A stretch of DNA of 64,000 bases from a bacterium 210820-DFI.6.37 (GCA_020558355.1 JAJCKG010000009.1:74604-138603); one strand, 5' to 3'. Counted from the first letter of the stretch, positions 43,912-52,679 are shown. The notes: generated from the sequence alone by a model not told the origin. Numbers and translations: made by a program.

Positions 43912-46900
43912 ATGGTCAAATGGACAGAAGCGCAGCAGGAGGCCATCCGTCTCCGGCATAAAAATATATTAGTCTCCGCGGCGGCAGGATCAGGAAAAAC
44001 TGCCGTATTAGTAGAGCGGATCAAACAGCTGATTCTGGAGGACGGCATCAGTCTGGATCAGTTCCTTATCGTTACCTTTACCAACGCTGCAGCGGCGGAA
44101 ATGAAAGAAAAGCTCATAAAGGCTATTACAATCGCCATTGAGGAAGACCCGGAGAATTCAGCTTTTCTGAGAAGACAGCTTGATCTGGCGGGAAGCGCGA
44201 ATATCAGCACCTTCCACTCTTTTGCCCTGGAAGTGATTCGGCGGTATTTCTATCTTACCGATGTGGAGCCGAATTTTAAGATCGGGGATGAAGGCGCGGT
44301 GGAAATCATCAAATGGGATGTCCTGGATCAGCTTTTTTCTGATCTCTTTGAAGAAGAGGAAGAAGCCTTTCTGGAATTTTTGAAATGCTATGCTTCTGAT
44401 CGAAATGAACGGTCTCTGAAAGAAAATCTGCTGCGGCTGTATACAACCATCCAGAGTATCCCGCATCCTATGGAATGGCTGGAGGAAAGTGTACAAGCGC
44501 TGAATATGGATGAGGAAAATTTCTGGGAAAGCCCCCTGGCCCGTTTTATAAAGGAGGATATTCAGTTTTCCGTTTCACAAATATTAGATGGCTTTCGCGG
44601 CGCCGGAGAACTGGCGGAAGCCGCGGGAGCAGAGGGGATCTACAATAAAAATCTGGAAGATCTGGAAAGACTGGAGCCTCTGCAGGCCATGGCAAAGCAG
44701 GGCCGTTTAAAAGAAATGGAGGAGCTGCTCTCCACCTTCAAGGCAAATGTCATGCGGGCTGGCAAGGAGGAAAAGGCGGCTTACGAGACGATAAAGGAAG
44801 AAGTGAAGAGCGCCAGAGATTACAGCAAAAAGCAGATCAGCGCCTTAAAAGAGCGTTATTTTTCCCAGACTCCTGAGACTTATCTGGAGGACATGCGGAA
44901 AAGCTATCCCCATGCCTGTTACCTGGAAAAGCTGATTAAGGAATTTGACCGCCGTTTTCGGGAGGCAAAGCGGGAGAAAAATCTGATCGATTTTAACGAT
45001 ATCGAGCATTACGCGCTGGAAATACTGGAGCATGAGGAAGCCGCCGCTGAGTATAGGGAAAAGTTTGCCTGTATCTTCGTGGATGAATATCAGGACAGCA
45101 ATGTGCTGCAGGACACACTGGTCAATCTGATCCGCAGAGACGACAATCTGTTTATGGTAGGAGATATAAAACAGAGTATCTATAAATTCCGTCTGGCTGA
45201 GCCGGAAATTTTTCAGAAACGGTATAGAGATTATGCTTCCGGCGAAGATGGCTTTAGCGCGAAAATCGACTTGAACCAGAACTTTCGAAGCAAAGGGCCC
45301 GTTATCGAAACGGTAAATGGCGTGTTCCGGCAGATCATGAAAGGCTATGACCAGGCAGCGGCCCTTTATCAGGGTGTTTCCAGCCCGGGCCCGGATTATG
45401 AAACCCAGCTCCACATCATAGACAGCCGCGTTCCTCAGGACGCGGAGCTGGATGAAGAAATCGCCGAGATGAAAAACGCCCAGCTTGAAGCGTGTGTCGC
45501 GGCGGAACTGGTGCGGGATCTGATAGGAAAGCCGATCTTTGATGTGAAAAAACAGCGCGAAAGGCCCATTACCAAAAAAGATATTGTCATATTGATGCGG
45601 GGAACAAAAAATTACGCGGAAGTTTTTCAGGAAGTGTTTACAGAAAGGAATATTCCAGCCTATATTGACGACAGCGGCGGATATTTTGATACGATTGAGA
45701 TTCAGGTGTTTCTCAATCTGCTGAAGATCATTGATAACAAGCAGCAGGATGTTCCTCTGCTCAGCGCGCTCTATTCGGCCATCTTCGATTTTTCTGTAGA
45801 AGAACTGGTCCGTATCCGGCTGGAGCATAAAGACATGTCCTATTATGAGGCGTTTAAGGCCTGTGCCGAAACCTGCCAAGACGCCCGGCTGCGGGAAAAA
45901 TGCGGAGCTGTTTTTCAAAAGCTGGAGCTGTATGGGCAGATGGCCAGATCCCTTCCGCTGGAGGAATTTATATGGAAGCTGATGTGGGAGACCGGATACT
46001 ATACCTACTGCGGCGCGCTTCCCGCGGGGCAGCAGCGGCAGGCCAATCTGCGGGCGCTTTCCGATAAAGCGCGGGATTTTAAGAATACAGGACATGGAGG
46101 AATCTACGGCTTCCTTACATATATTCAGGCCCTGGAAAAGCGGCGGATCCCTACAGGACAGGTAAAGCTGGTAAGCGAAAATGAAGATATTGTCCGGATT
46201 ATGACCATCCATAAAAGTAAGGGACTGGAATTTCCGGTAGTGCTGGTAGCCGGATTAGGCAAACGGTTTAATTTCAATAAAACAGGAAAAGGTTTTCTGG
46301 CGCACAAAGATCTGGGGCTGGGGCTGACCAGAGTGGAGCACCGGGAGCGTTGGTACAGGAAAACGCTGATGCAGACCGCTATTGAGCGAAAAATGCGGCA
46401 GGAGGACCTGGAAGAGGAGATTCGGATTCTTTATGTTGCTTTTACAAGGGCTATGGATCAGCTTATTTTGCTTGGAACCAGCAGAAATATTGAAGATGGG
46501 GAAGTCCGGCCTTCTCCGGCAAAAAACTGTTTTTTAGACTACCTGGTACCCAACATACAGGAGGGGAATCTGCAGCCGCGGCTTCATGACCGGAGCCAGC
46601 TTAGCGGCGAAAATAAGCAGCGGGGAAAAAACAGGCAGCGGGTAGAGCAGCTTCTCAAAGGATTGGAAGAGGGTGAAAAAGGCCCTCTGTTTGAAGAAAT
46701 TGACCGAAGGTTTTCCTATTGCTATCCAAAGCGGCAGGCCCTTTCTAAAAAGTCAAAATACTCGGTTACAGAATTGAGCCAGATGGGAAGAGAGCATCAG
46801 GAGGATCGCGCGCTGAAGGTTCCACTCTTTATGCAGGGAAGCACAGGGTTTACAGCCGCGGAAAAAGGGACCATTATGCATAAAGTTATGGAGTGCATCA

Positions 46901-47388
46901 GCTTTAAACAGACCCTTGAAGCTGTGGAAAACGGGAAAGGTGAGGAATATGTGCAAAGCCAGGTAGAGCGAATGAAGGAACAGGAGCTGCTGCTTGAACA
47001 AGAGGCGCAGGCGGTAGAGTGTGATAAAATAGCGGCCTTTTTCCAAAGCGATATGGGCGCGCGGGCAGCGCGGGCTGAAAAGCTGTACAAAGAAACGGAA
47101 TTCAACTTGCTGAAAGAAATCGACGGAACCCAGGTTATGGTACAGGGGATCATTGACTGCTATTTTGAGGAAGGGGATCATTTAGTGCTGATCGATTACA
47201 AAAACAGCTATGTAAACCCTGAACATAAAGAGGCGACTATGAAACGGCTAAAAGAAACCTATGAAGGTCAGATACAGATCTATAAAGAAGCGCTGGAGGT
47301 GATTCGGGAAAAGCCGGTAGAAAGCGCGGGGCTATATCTTTTTAGTGAAAACACCTTCATATACTATCACATAAATAACATGGACTGA
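43912..47388 (+). CDS. addA: ATP-dependent helicase/nuclease subunit A
   Basis: The 1158-residue UvrD-like helicase has Walker A SAAAGSGKTAVL at residues 22-33, Walker B VDEYQD, the helicase motif V/VI segment MTIHKSKGLEFPVV and YVAFTRAMDQL. The C-terminal RecB-family nuclease has GIIDCYF and LIDYKNSY. AddAB repairs double-strand breaks and is Chi-regulated. The ATG at 43912 follows AGGAAAG; a longer frame to 43666 crosses gpmI and is rejected. Its usual partner addB is not adjacent: a divergent gene precedes and an unrelated membrane protein follows. Confidence 0.93.
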   Translation: MVKWTEAQQEAIRLRHKNILVSAAAGSGKTAVLVERIKQLILEDGISLDQFLIVTFTNAAAAEMKEKLIKAITIAIEEDPENSAFLRRQLDLAGSANISTFHSFALEVIRRYFYLTDVEPNFKIGDEGAVEIIKWDVLDQLFSDLFEEEEEAFLEFLKCYASDRNERSLKENLLRLYTTIQSIPHPMEWLEESVQALNMDEENFWESPLARFIKEDIQFSVSQILDGFRGAGELAEAAGAEGIYNKNLEDLERLEPLQAMAKQGRLKEMEELLSTFKANVMRAGKEEKAAYETIKEEVKSARDYSKKQISALKERYFSQTPETYLEDMRKSYPHACYLEKLIKEFDRRFREAKREKNLIDFNDIEHYALEILEHEEAAAEYREKFACIFVDEYQDSNVLQDTLVNLIRRDDNLFMVGDIKQSIYKFRLAEPEIFQKRYRDYASGEDGFSAKIDLNQNFRSKGPVIETVNGVFRQIMKGYDQAAALYQGVSSPGPDYETQLHIIDSRVPQDAELDEEIAEMKNAQLEACVAAELVRDLIGKPIFDVKKQRERPITKKDIVILMRGTKNYAEVFQEVFTERNIPAYIDDSGGYFDTIEIQVFLNLLKIIDNKQQDVPLLSALYSAIFDFSVEELVRIRLEHKDMSYYEAFKACAETCQDARLREKCGAVFQKLELYGQMARSLPLEEFIWKLMWETGYYTYCGALPAGQQRQANLRALSDKARDFKNTGHGGIYGFLTYIQALEKRRIPTGQVKLVSENEDIVRIMTIHKSKGLEFPVVLVAGLGKRFNFNKTGKGFLAHKDLGLGLTRVEHRERWYRKTLMQTAIERKMRQEDLEEEIRILYVAFTRAMDQLILLGTSRNIEDGEVRPSPAKNCFLDYLVPNIQEGNLQPRLHDRSQLSGENKQRGKNRQRVEQLLKGLEEGEKGPLFEEIDRRFSYCYPKRQALSKKSKYSVTELSQMGREHQEDRALKVPLFMQGSTGFTAAEKGTIMHKVMECISFKQTLEAVENGKGEEYVQSQVERMKEQELLLEQEAQAVECDKIAAFFQSDMGARAARAEKLYKETEFNLLKEIDGTQVMVQGIIDCYFEEGDHLVLIDYKNSYVNPEHKEATMKRLKETYEGQIQIYKEALEVIREKPVESAGLYLFSENTFIYYHINNMD

Positions 47389-47460
47389 ACTTATATCGGT
47401 CAGATAACGGACACCTTTTTTTGCCATAATCAGGACAAAAAACAAAAAGAGGTATGAGAA

Positions 47461-47931
47461 ATGGAAGAAAAAAATGTGTCTGTCGAATCAAAGAAACGGG
47501 GATTGCCTTGGAAAAAAACAGTTGTGATCCTGTATATCTGCGCGGGGATATCTATAATCATCGCGGGTCTTATGACTTATTTTTCTTTAGCGTATGTTTT
47601 AGATTATTACGGAAGCTATGGAATGTCTGTTACCAGCGATTTGAAATCGGTGATCCAGTATGTGATTTCAGGAAGCGGGACCTATATCGGATTCGCGGTG
47701 GCATTCTGGGCGGCAGGCCTTATTTTGAATCGCTTGGACCATATATTAGACCAGGAGAAAGAGGATGTATCAGAGAAATTTGAGACGAAGGAGGACAAAG
47801 AGCCAGAGCTTATAGAGGGAGAAGCTGGCGAGGCGGAAACAGACCTTGAGCTTTCAGATACGACCCCTAAAGCCCAGGAGAGAGAAGAAGAGCCAGAAGA
47901 ACCTTCGCAAGAAAAAGACCCCAATGAATAA
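47461..47931 (+). CDS. Two-helix membrane protein with acidic tail
   Basis: The 156-residue protein is not a named family. It has two transmembrane helices (VVILYICAGISIIIAGLMTYFSLAYVL and GTYIGFAVAFWAAGLIL), a Tyr/Gly-rich loop between them, and a tail of about 65 residues very rich in Glu, Asp and Pro (SEKFETKEDKEPELIEGEAG). The tail is probably cytoplasmic and disordered. AAAGAGGTATGAGAA precedes the ATG. A probable promoter (extended -10 TGCCATAAT near 47421-47429) lies upstream. Confidence 0.7.
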   Translation: MEEKNVSVESKKRGLPWKKTVVILYICAGISIIIAGLMTYFSLAYVLDYYGSYGMSVTSDLKSVIQYVISGSGTYIGFAVAFWAAGLILNRLDHILDQEKEDVSEKFETKEDKEPELIEGEAGEAETDLELSDTTPKAQEREEEPEEPSQEKDPNE

Positions 47932-47945
47932 AGTTAAATGGCGTC

Positions 47946-47989
47946 AATATCGGAAATAAATTTCCGATATTGGAAGAAATTTATTTCCG
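47946..47989. repeat. Nested inverted repeats
   Basis: AATATCGGAAAT and its complement form a 12-base palindrome at 47946-47971 with a two-base centre. The segment 47951-47964 is also perfectly complementary to 47976-47989. The two pairings are mutually exclusive. They precede the terminator hairpin at 47998. Confidence 0.75.
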
Positions 47990-47997
47990 TTTTGAAA

Positions 47998-48030
47998 AAA
48001 GTCACCAGTTAAACTGGTGACTTTTTAATA
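47998..48030. terminator. Bidirectional terminator
   Basis: AAAGTCACCAG and CTGGTGACTTT pair around a short centre, flanked by A-run and T-run. It lies between the convergent 47461 and 48037 genes. Confidence 0.88.
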
Positions 48031-48036
48031 TAAATA

Positions 48037-48774
48037 TTAAAGTTTTAATAATTTTTTCGCATTGTTGTAAAAGACGTCTTCCAGCTGCTGATCAGTCAGA
48101 CCGCTGACAATCGTACGCTGCATTTCCACCGTAGGATGATGGAAAGGAGCGTCCAGACCCCACATGATCCGATCGCTTCCTACATCTTCATAGGCCTCTT
48201 TGATTTTAGTGTGCATCGGCATTCCGGAGGTTTCCAGATATAAATTCGGATATTTCTTTGCCATGTCAATCGCTGACTGAACGTACATACCGTTACCGTG
48301 ACCCATGTGAATCATGACCATCGTTACATCAGGATAAATATCAGCGAGCTGCGCTACGCTCCATGGGAGGGAATAAGGCGGATGTCCGGTATGGATCATA
48401 AGCGGAATATCCAGCTCCCGGGCCAATTCGGCGATAGGGAATACGCACTCGTCATTTGCCAGATAGCTATGCATGAGCGGATGCAGCTTGATGGCTTTAA
48501 ATCCATGGTTCTTAACCGCGTCACGAATCTGATCTAAAGCGTCAGCGTCATAAGGATTTACCCAAGCGGCGCCAACTAGTCTGTCCGGATACTTGTCCAC
48601 CGCCTCAATACTTTCCTTCATTGGATATGTACAGATCACGGTTTTTTCTACATTGTATTCATCCATCTGCTGGATCAGCTCTTCCGTTGTAATCCCTACA
48701 TTAGACCAGCTGCCGAACTGGCCGATATGGCTGTGCGCGTCGATTTTTTTAAAACTGTTCATCTTTTTTAGCAT
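48037..48774 (-). CDS. Amidohydrolase_2 family metal-dependent hydrolase
   Basis: The 245-residue TIM-barrel protein has KIDAHSHIGQFG at the N-terminus, KLHPLMHSY, MIHTGHPP, VMIHMGHGNG and a C-terminal RIMWGLDAPFHH for the catalytic Asp. It resembles decarboxylase/hydrolase members of amidohydrolase_2. GGAAAGGAGC precedes the minus-strand ATG at 48774, which overlaps the end of the ECF S-component gene by seven bases. The two are therefore coupled, and the imported solute may be linked to this enzyme. Confidence 0.8.
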   Translation of the reverse strand: MLKKMNSFKKIDAHSHIGQFGSWSNVGITTEELIQQMDEYNVEKTVICTYPMKESIEAVDKYPDRLVGAAWVNPYDADALDQIRDAVKNHGFKAIKLHPLMHSYLANDECVFPIAELARELDIPLMIHTGHPPYSLPWSVAQLADIYPDVTMVMIHMGHGNGMYVQSAIDMAKKYPNLYLETSGMPMHTKIKEAYEDVGSDRIMWGLDAPFHHPTVEMQRTIVSGLTDQQLEDVFYNNAKKLLKL

Positions 48775-49313
48775 GTCTGTGCTCCTTTCCCGTCCGTTGT
48801 ATAAATAAAGTGTTTTTTCAGGCTTGTCTTCTGAAGAGCTTCAGAAATTACAAAGGCAATAATGATTCCAACTACAGCCTGGAACGCAAGCCCGGAAATC
48901 GCGGCAATAGCGGCTGCTTTCCCAAAGAGAGCGTACCAGAAAATTTCATATAAAATACCTTGGGTCAGGCCGCCGGCTACAGCTGATACGATCCAGAGAA
49001 CCCGTCCCTTCAATCCAAAGATATGATGCTTAATCAGAGCGCCCATTACCAGAGCCATAGCGGCTTTGCAAATCAAAGAAGGCAGGGCCCAAATCGTATA
49101 GCCGCTTACAATATCCGCGATAGCGGCGCCGATTCCGCCGGCTACTGCCCCGCGCTTTCCGCCCAGCATCAGTACGGCAAGGAAGATCATAGAATCTCCG
49201 ATATGCGCGTATCCAAGAGGCGATGGGAATTTAATAATAAAGATGCCTAAAAATACAATCGCGATAAATAAGGCGGTTTCACATAAGTTTTTTACTCGAT
49301 CTGTTTGTTTCAT
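48768..49313 (-). CDS. ECF transporter S component (substrate-binding membrane subunit)
   Basis: The 181-residue membrane protein has five to six helices, with FPSPLGYAHIGDSMIFLAVLMLGGKRGAVAGGIGAAIADIVSGY, the typical loop of ECF S components. The last helix is VVGIIIAFVISEAL. S components bind a vitamin or other micronutrient and work with a shared EcfAAT module not present here. The substrate is unknown; the neighbour thiamine pyrophosphokinase only weakly hints at thiamine. GGAGGACAAATAA precedes the minus-strand ATG. Confidence 0.82.
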   Translation of the reverse strand: MKQTDRVKNLCETALFIAIVFLGIFIIKFPSPLGYAHIGDSMIFLAVLMLGGKRGAVAGGIGAAIADIVSGYTIWALPSLICKAAMALVMGALIKHHIFGLKGRVLWIVSAVAGGLTQGILYEIFWYALFGKAAAIAAISGLAFQAVVGIIIAFVISEALQKTSLKKHFIYTTDGKGAQTC

Positions 49314-49418
49314 TTATTTGTCCTCCAAAATTTTATTACTAATAGCATACTCCTATTCTGTATATATAAAAAGATACAATAATGATAAAATAATAAATAA
49401 CAATTACGAGATACAAAT

Positions 49419-49444
49419 GAAAAAAGCGGAAAAATATCCGCTTT
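49419..49444 (-). terminator. Terminator of the thiamine pyrophosphokinase gene
   Basis: AAAGCGGA (49423-49430) pairs with TCCGCTTT (49437-49444); on the minus strand a T-run follows. The remaining AT-rich bases (49314-49418) must hold the promoter of the ECF gene, but no convincing boxes were picked. Confidence 0.75.
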
Positions 49445-49495
49445 CAAAGAACAATTTTTGCATATGAACAAAGAACAGCTCTGCGCAAATGAAAA

Positions 49496-50119
49496 TCAGT
49501 CTTCAGATAAAATAATAAGAAGGGTTCCGTTTTTTACCCGAATAAGAGCTGTGTCTTCTTCATATTCATTACTGACACCCAGAGGAAAAGTTCCAGTAAG
49601 CGTATAATCGGAAAGCGGATACTTGAGACCTGAGACAGAAACGCCCGAGCTTGTGTCAGACAGAGACAAAATTGACACATGCTGCCCGCTTTTTTTTGTC
49701 AGCTTTAGCTGTCCGTTACAGAGGATCGTGCAATAATTTTTTTTGTCCTTTATAGCGATCCGATCTACTTCCTTTACATGGCCGGCCATAATTTGAATAT
49801 TCGCCATGGAATGGTCAAACCGACCGCCAAGTCCGCCTAAAATCAGAATGTCTCTGCAGCCCATATCCAGCGCGGCCTGAATGCAAAGTCCGGTATCCGT
49901 GTCATCCTTTTCAGCTGGATAAGTGAGGATTTCCATGCCGGAAGGCAGGGGCCCCTTTAGAGAGTCAAAGTCTCCGATCAGATAGTCCGGTGTGATTTCG
50001 GCGGCCTGGGCGTAGTTGTATCCTCCATCCGCGCAAAGAATGCAGTCCGGCTCATATCCATCCATTAAATCCGGGAGATTTCCTTCTATATAAGATGTAA
50101 TAATCGCGCACTTTTTCAT
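49496..50119 (-). CDS. Thiamine pyrophosphokinase
   Basis: Converts thiamine to thiamine diphosphate. The 207-residue protein has the TPK core: CILCADGGYNYA, PDYLIGDFDSL and the metal/ATP motif EKDDTDTGLCI, then GGLGGRFDHSMANI. The C-terminal beta-sandwich ends NEYEEDTALIRVKNGTLLIIL. The minus-strand ATG at 50119 is chosen because homology begins at MKKCAIITSY; the open frame continues upstream without conserved sequence. A TATAAT on the minus strand (50189-50194) would be its promoter. Confidence 0.93.
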   Translation of the reverse strand: MKKCAIITSYIEGNLPDLMDGYEPDCILCADGGYNYAQAAEITPDYLIGDFDSLKGPLPSGMEILTYPAEKDDTDTGLCIQAALDMGCRDILILGGLGGRFDHSMANIQIMAGHVKEVDRIAIKDKKNYCTILCNGQLKLTKKSGQHVSILSLSDTSSGVSVSGLKYPLSDYTLTGTFPLGVSNEYEEDTALIRVKNGTLLIILSED

Positions 50120-50188
50120 AATTGAGATACCTGCTTTCCAATTTAAAATAACCTGGAAGAACGATGGTCCGTTTCCATAGTAAAAACC

Positions 50189-50194
50189 ATTATA
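50189..50194 (-). promoter_or_regulatory. Minus-strand -10 box for thiamine pyrophosphokinase
   Basis: TATAAT on the minus strand about 70 bases before the ATG. The -35 is weak. The interval 50120-50356 otherwise holds TGCG-AAAA-CGCA (50303-50314), a small palindrome between the divergent promoters. No TPP riboswitch signature was seen. Confidence 0.45.
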
Positions 50195-50356
50195 ACACAG
50201 GAATATAGGAAGAAAAGTCCAAAATGAAAAAATTGTAAAAAAACAGAATTCGCTGTCAATCTTTCTGAAAGAACAATTTGATGGAAGTATAGGAAAAATC
50301 AATGCGAAAACGCAATAAAAATCCTAAAATAAGACAAACTTTTAACTATTATCCAC

Positions 50357-50385
50357 TTGAAAAAAGAATAGGATAGAGATATAAT
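50357..50385 (+). promoter_or_regulatory. Sigma-A promoter for the NifU-like gene
   Basis: TTGAAA (50357-50362) and TATAAT (50380-50385) with a 17-base spacer, near consensus. Confidence 0.8.
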
Positions 50386-50436
50386 CAATGCAGAAAGGAC
50401 ATATAAAGATTAGACAAATTTCGAGGTGAATGAAAA

Positions 50437-50712
50437 GTGGAAGAACGAATCACAAAAGTTCTGAAAGAAAAAGTAGACCCGGTCCTGGCGGAGCATTACG
50501 GCGGCGCCACACTTACCGGATTTGAGAATAATGTTGCAAAAGTAAGACTGACAGGGGCGTGCGCGTCCTGTCCTTCCGCGCAGTATACAATCGAAGATGT
50601 AGTAAAAGAAATCGTCATGGAAAATTGTCCGGAAGTAAAAGATGTAGTGCTGGATACCTCAGTCAGCGAGGATCTGATTGAAATGGCAAGAAAGCTTTTG
50701 CACAAGAAATAA
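50437..50712 (+). CDS. NifU C-terminal-domain (Nfu-type) Fe-S scaffold protein
   Basis: The 91-residue protein matches the Nfu domain: VDPVLAEHYGGATLTGF, then VRLTGACASCPSAQYTIEDVV containing the CxxC that binds a bridging Fe-S cluster. GTG 50437 follows GAGGTGA. It has its own consensus promoter and precedes the 4-hydroxybutyryl-CoA dehydratase, itself an Fe-S flavoenzyme. A role in maturing that enzyme is plausible, but Nfu proteins are usually general. Confidence 0.9.
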   Translation: MEERITKVLKEKVDPVLAEHYGGATLTGFENNVAKVRLTGACASCPSAQYTIEDVVKEIVMENCPEVKDVVLDTSVSEDLIEMARKLLHKK

Positions 50713-50738
50713 TTGGTATGTTAACAAATGCGATTTTG

Positions 50739-50811
50739 TTGGTACAAGATTTGCATAAGTTATAAATGGTTAATGCTAGGGGACTTGTCGGAATCCACCG
50801 GCAGGAATCCT
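50739..50811 (+). promoter_or_regulatory. Promoter and leader hairpin of the dehydratase gene
   Basis: TTGGTA (50739-50744) and TATAAA (50761-50766) are 16 bases apart. In the leader, AGGGGACTTGTCGG (50778-50791) pairs with a complementary segment at 50798-50811 through an eight-base stem with wobbles and an outer AGG/CCT, leaving a six-base loop. No T-run follows, so it is not a terminator and may stabilise the mRNA. Confidence 0.55.
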
Positions 50812-50837
50812 AAGAATAAAAAAGGAGTGATTTTATT

Positions 50838-52310
50838 ATGCTAATGACAGGAGCTCAGTACATTGAGAGCTTAAGAAAGTTGAAGACAAGAGTTTATATG
50901 TTCGGTGAACAGATCGAAAATTGGGTAGATCATCCAATTATCAGACCGTCCATCAATTGCGTAGCAATGACATATGACCTTGCGCAGGATCCTGAATACG
51001 CTGACCTGATGACAGCAAAATCAAGCCTGACTGGTGAAACAATCAACAGATTCGCTCACCTGCACCAGAGCACTGATGACCTGAGAAAAAAGGTTAAGAT
51101 GCAGAGACTGCTCGGACAGAAGACTGCTTCCTGCTTCCAGAGATGCGTAGGTATGGACGCTTTCAACGCGGTATTCTCAACAACTTATGAAACTGACAAA
51201 AAGTATGGAACAAACTATCACGAAAACTTCAAAAAGTTCCTGGAATATGTTCAGAAAAATGACCTGATCGTTGACGGCGCTATGACTGACCCTAAGGGTG
51301 ACAGAGGTCTTGCTCCTCACGCTCAGAAAGATGCTGACCTGTTTGTACATATCGTAGAAAGAAAAGAAGACGGTATCGTAGTTGCTGGCGCGAAAGTTCA
51401 CCAGACAGGTTCCATCAACTCCCACTGGCACATCATCATGCCTACTCAGGCAATGAGAGAAGAAGATAAGGACTACGCTGTATCCTTCGCGTGCCCATCT
51501 GACGCAGAAGGCATGTACATGATTTACGGAAGACAGTCCTGCGACACAAGAAAATTAGAAGAAGGCGCTGATGTTGACCTTGGTAACGCTAAGTTCGGCG
51601 GACAGGAAGCATTAGTAGTATTCGACAACGTATTTATTCCGAACGAATACATCTTCCAGGCTGGTGAATATGATTTCGCTGGAATGATGGTAGAAAGATT
51701 TGCTGGATACCACAGACAGTCCTATGGTGGATGTAAAGTTGGTGTAGGTGATGTTGTTATCGGCGCTGCTGCTCTGGCTGCGGAATACAACGGAGCTCAG
51801 AAAGCTTCCCACATTAAGGATAAGCTGATCGAAATGACTCACCTGAATGAAACTCTGTACTGCTGCGGTATCGCTTGCTCCGCTGAAGGTCACCCAACAG
51901 AAGCTGGTAACTACCAGATCGACCTGCTGCTGGCAAACGTATGTAAGCAGAACGTTACAAGATTCCCTTACGAAATCGTAAGACTGGCTGAAGATATCGC
52001 TGGTGGTCTGATGGTAACAATGCCATCCGAAAAGGACTTCAATTCCGATCTGAAGGTTGGAAGAAACGGCGAAACAATCGGCGAAATCTGCAACAAGTTC
52101 TTCGCTGCTTCCCCAGCTTGCACTACAGAAGAAAGAATGAGAGTTCTGAGATTCTTAGAAAATATGTGTCTGGGTGCTGCTGCTGTTGGATACAGAACAG
52201 AATCTATGCACGGCGCTGGTTCTCCTCAGGCTCAGAGAATCATGATTTCTCGTCAGGGCAACATCGAAGGAAAGAAAGAGCTGGCTAAGGCAATCGCTGG
52301 AATTAAATAG
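50838..52310 (+). CDS. abfD: 4-hydroxybutyryl-CoA dehydratase / vinylacetyl-CoA isomerase
   Basis: Radical-type dehydration of 4-hydroxybutyryl-CoA to crotonyl-CoA, using FAD and a [4Fe-4S] cluster. The 490-residue protein has all four cluster ligands at the same numbers as the Clostridium aminobutyricum enzyme: Cys99 and Cys103 (ASCFQRC), His292 and Cys299 (HRQSYGGC). Flavin-binding acyl-CoA dehydrogenase-like sequence surrounds them. AAAGGAGTGAT precedes the ATG. Codon use is strongly biased to GCT, AGA, GAA and CTG, unlike most of the window, indicating high expression. The related CoA-transferase and dehydrogenase follow. Confidence 0.97.
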   Translation: MLMTGAQYIESLRKLKTRVYMFGEQIENWVDHPIIRPSINCVAMTYDLAQDPEYADLMTAKSSLTGETINRFAHLHQSTDDLRKKVKMQRLLGQKTASCFQRCVGMDAFNAVFSTTYETDKKYGTNYHENFKKFLEYVQKNDLIVDGAMTDPKGDRGLAPHAQKDADLFVHIVERKEDGIVVAGAKVHQTGSINSHWHIIMPTQAMREEDKDYAVSFACPSDAEGMYMIYGRQSCDTRKLEEGADVDLGNAKFGGQEALVVFDNVFIPNEYIFQAGEYDFAGMMVERFAGYHRQSYGGCKVGVGDVVIGAAALAAEYNGAQKASHIKDKLIEMTHLNETLYCCGIACSAEGHPTEAGNYQIDLLLANVCKQNVTRFPYEIVRLAEDIAGGLMVTMPSEKDFNSDLKVGRNGETIGEICNKFFAASPACTTEERMRVLRFLENMCLGAAAVGYRTESMHGAGSPQAQRIMISRQGNIEGKKELAKAIAGIK

Positions 52311-52344
52311 GAAAGCGGTAACCAACAATTAATGAACTGATTGA

Positions 52345-52379
52345 TAATAAGCCGCTGTGGGTAACCGCGGCGGCTTATT
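52345..52379 (+). terminator. Terminator after abfD
   Basis: AATAAGCCGC (52345-52354) pairs with GCGGCTTATT (52369-52378), followed by TTC. The T-run is short, so some read-through to the downstream genes is likely. Confidence 0.75.
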
Positions 52380-52415
52380 TCTTAGGTAAGAAAAAAGCTA
52401 AAAGGAGTAAGGCAA

Positions 52416-52679
52416 ATGAAGTGCGGAGTAAGATTTTGCGGCGGCTGCAATCCCCGTTATAATCGGAGAGCGGCACTGGAAGAAATTAAAGCGCGCGTTA
52501 CAGATGTTAATTTTGTAAACGCGGTAGAAGGAATTCCACACGATTTGCTGCTGGTCATAGGCGGGTGTACCAACTGCTGCGCATCTTATGAACAGTTCGA
52601 CACAAAGAACGGAGTCCTGAAGATGTGGGATAAAACCCATATTGAACGGATTTACGATGAAATTCAGAAAAAAATTTAG
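52416..52679 (+). CDS. Small Cys-rich protein with CGGCNPRY motif
   Basis: The 87-residue protein starts KCGVRFCGGCNPRYNR and later has LLLVIGGCTNCCASYEQF, making seven cysteines in two clusters, suggestive of metal or Fe-S binding. The middle is helical (ALEEIKARV). It lies between abfD and the CoA-transferase. No function is known to me; its placement suggests a role in activating or protecting the dehydratase, or in cofactor delivery. AAAGGAGTAAGGCAA precedes the ATG. Confidence 0.75.
   Translation: MKCGVRFCGGCNPRYNRRAALEEIKARVTDVNFVNAVEGIPHDLLLVIGGCTNCCASYEQFDTKNGVLKMWDKTHIERIYDEIQKKI

Noticed and set aside
43731..44048. N-terminal extension of gpmI and of addA across each other
   Set aside because: Both frames stay open through the divergent promoter region, but homology, ribosome sites and promoter positions place the starts at 43730 and 43912.
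44845..46212. 455-codon open frame on the minus strand inside addA
   Set aside because: It lies antisense to an intact helicase gene with all motifs, has no ribosome site and resembles no family; it is a reading-frame shadow.
50303..50314. TGCG-AAAA-CGCA as a catabolite-response site
   Set aside because: It is a neat palindrome but does not match the cre consensus length or centre.
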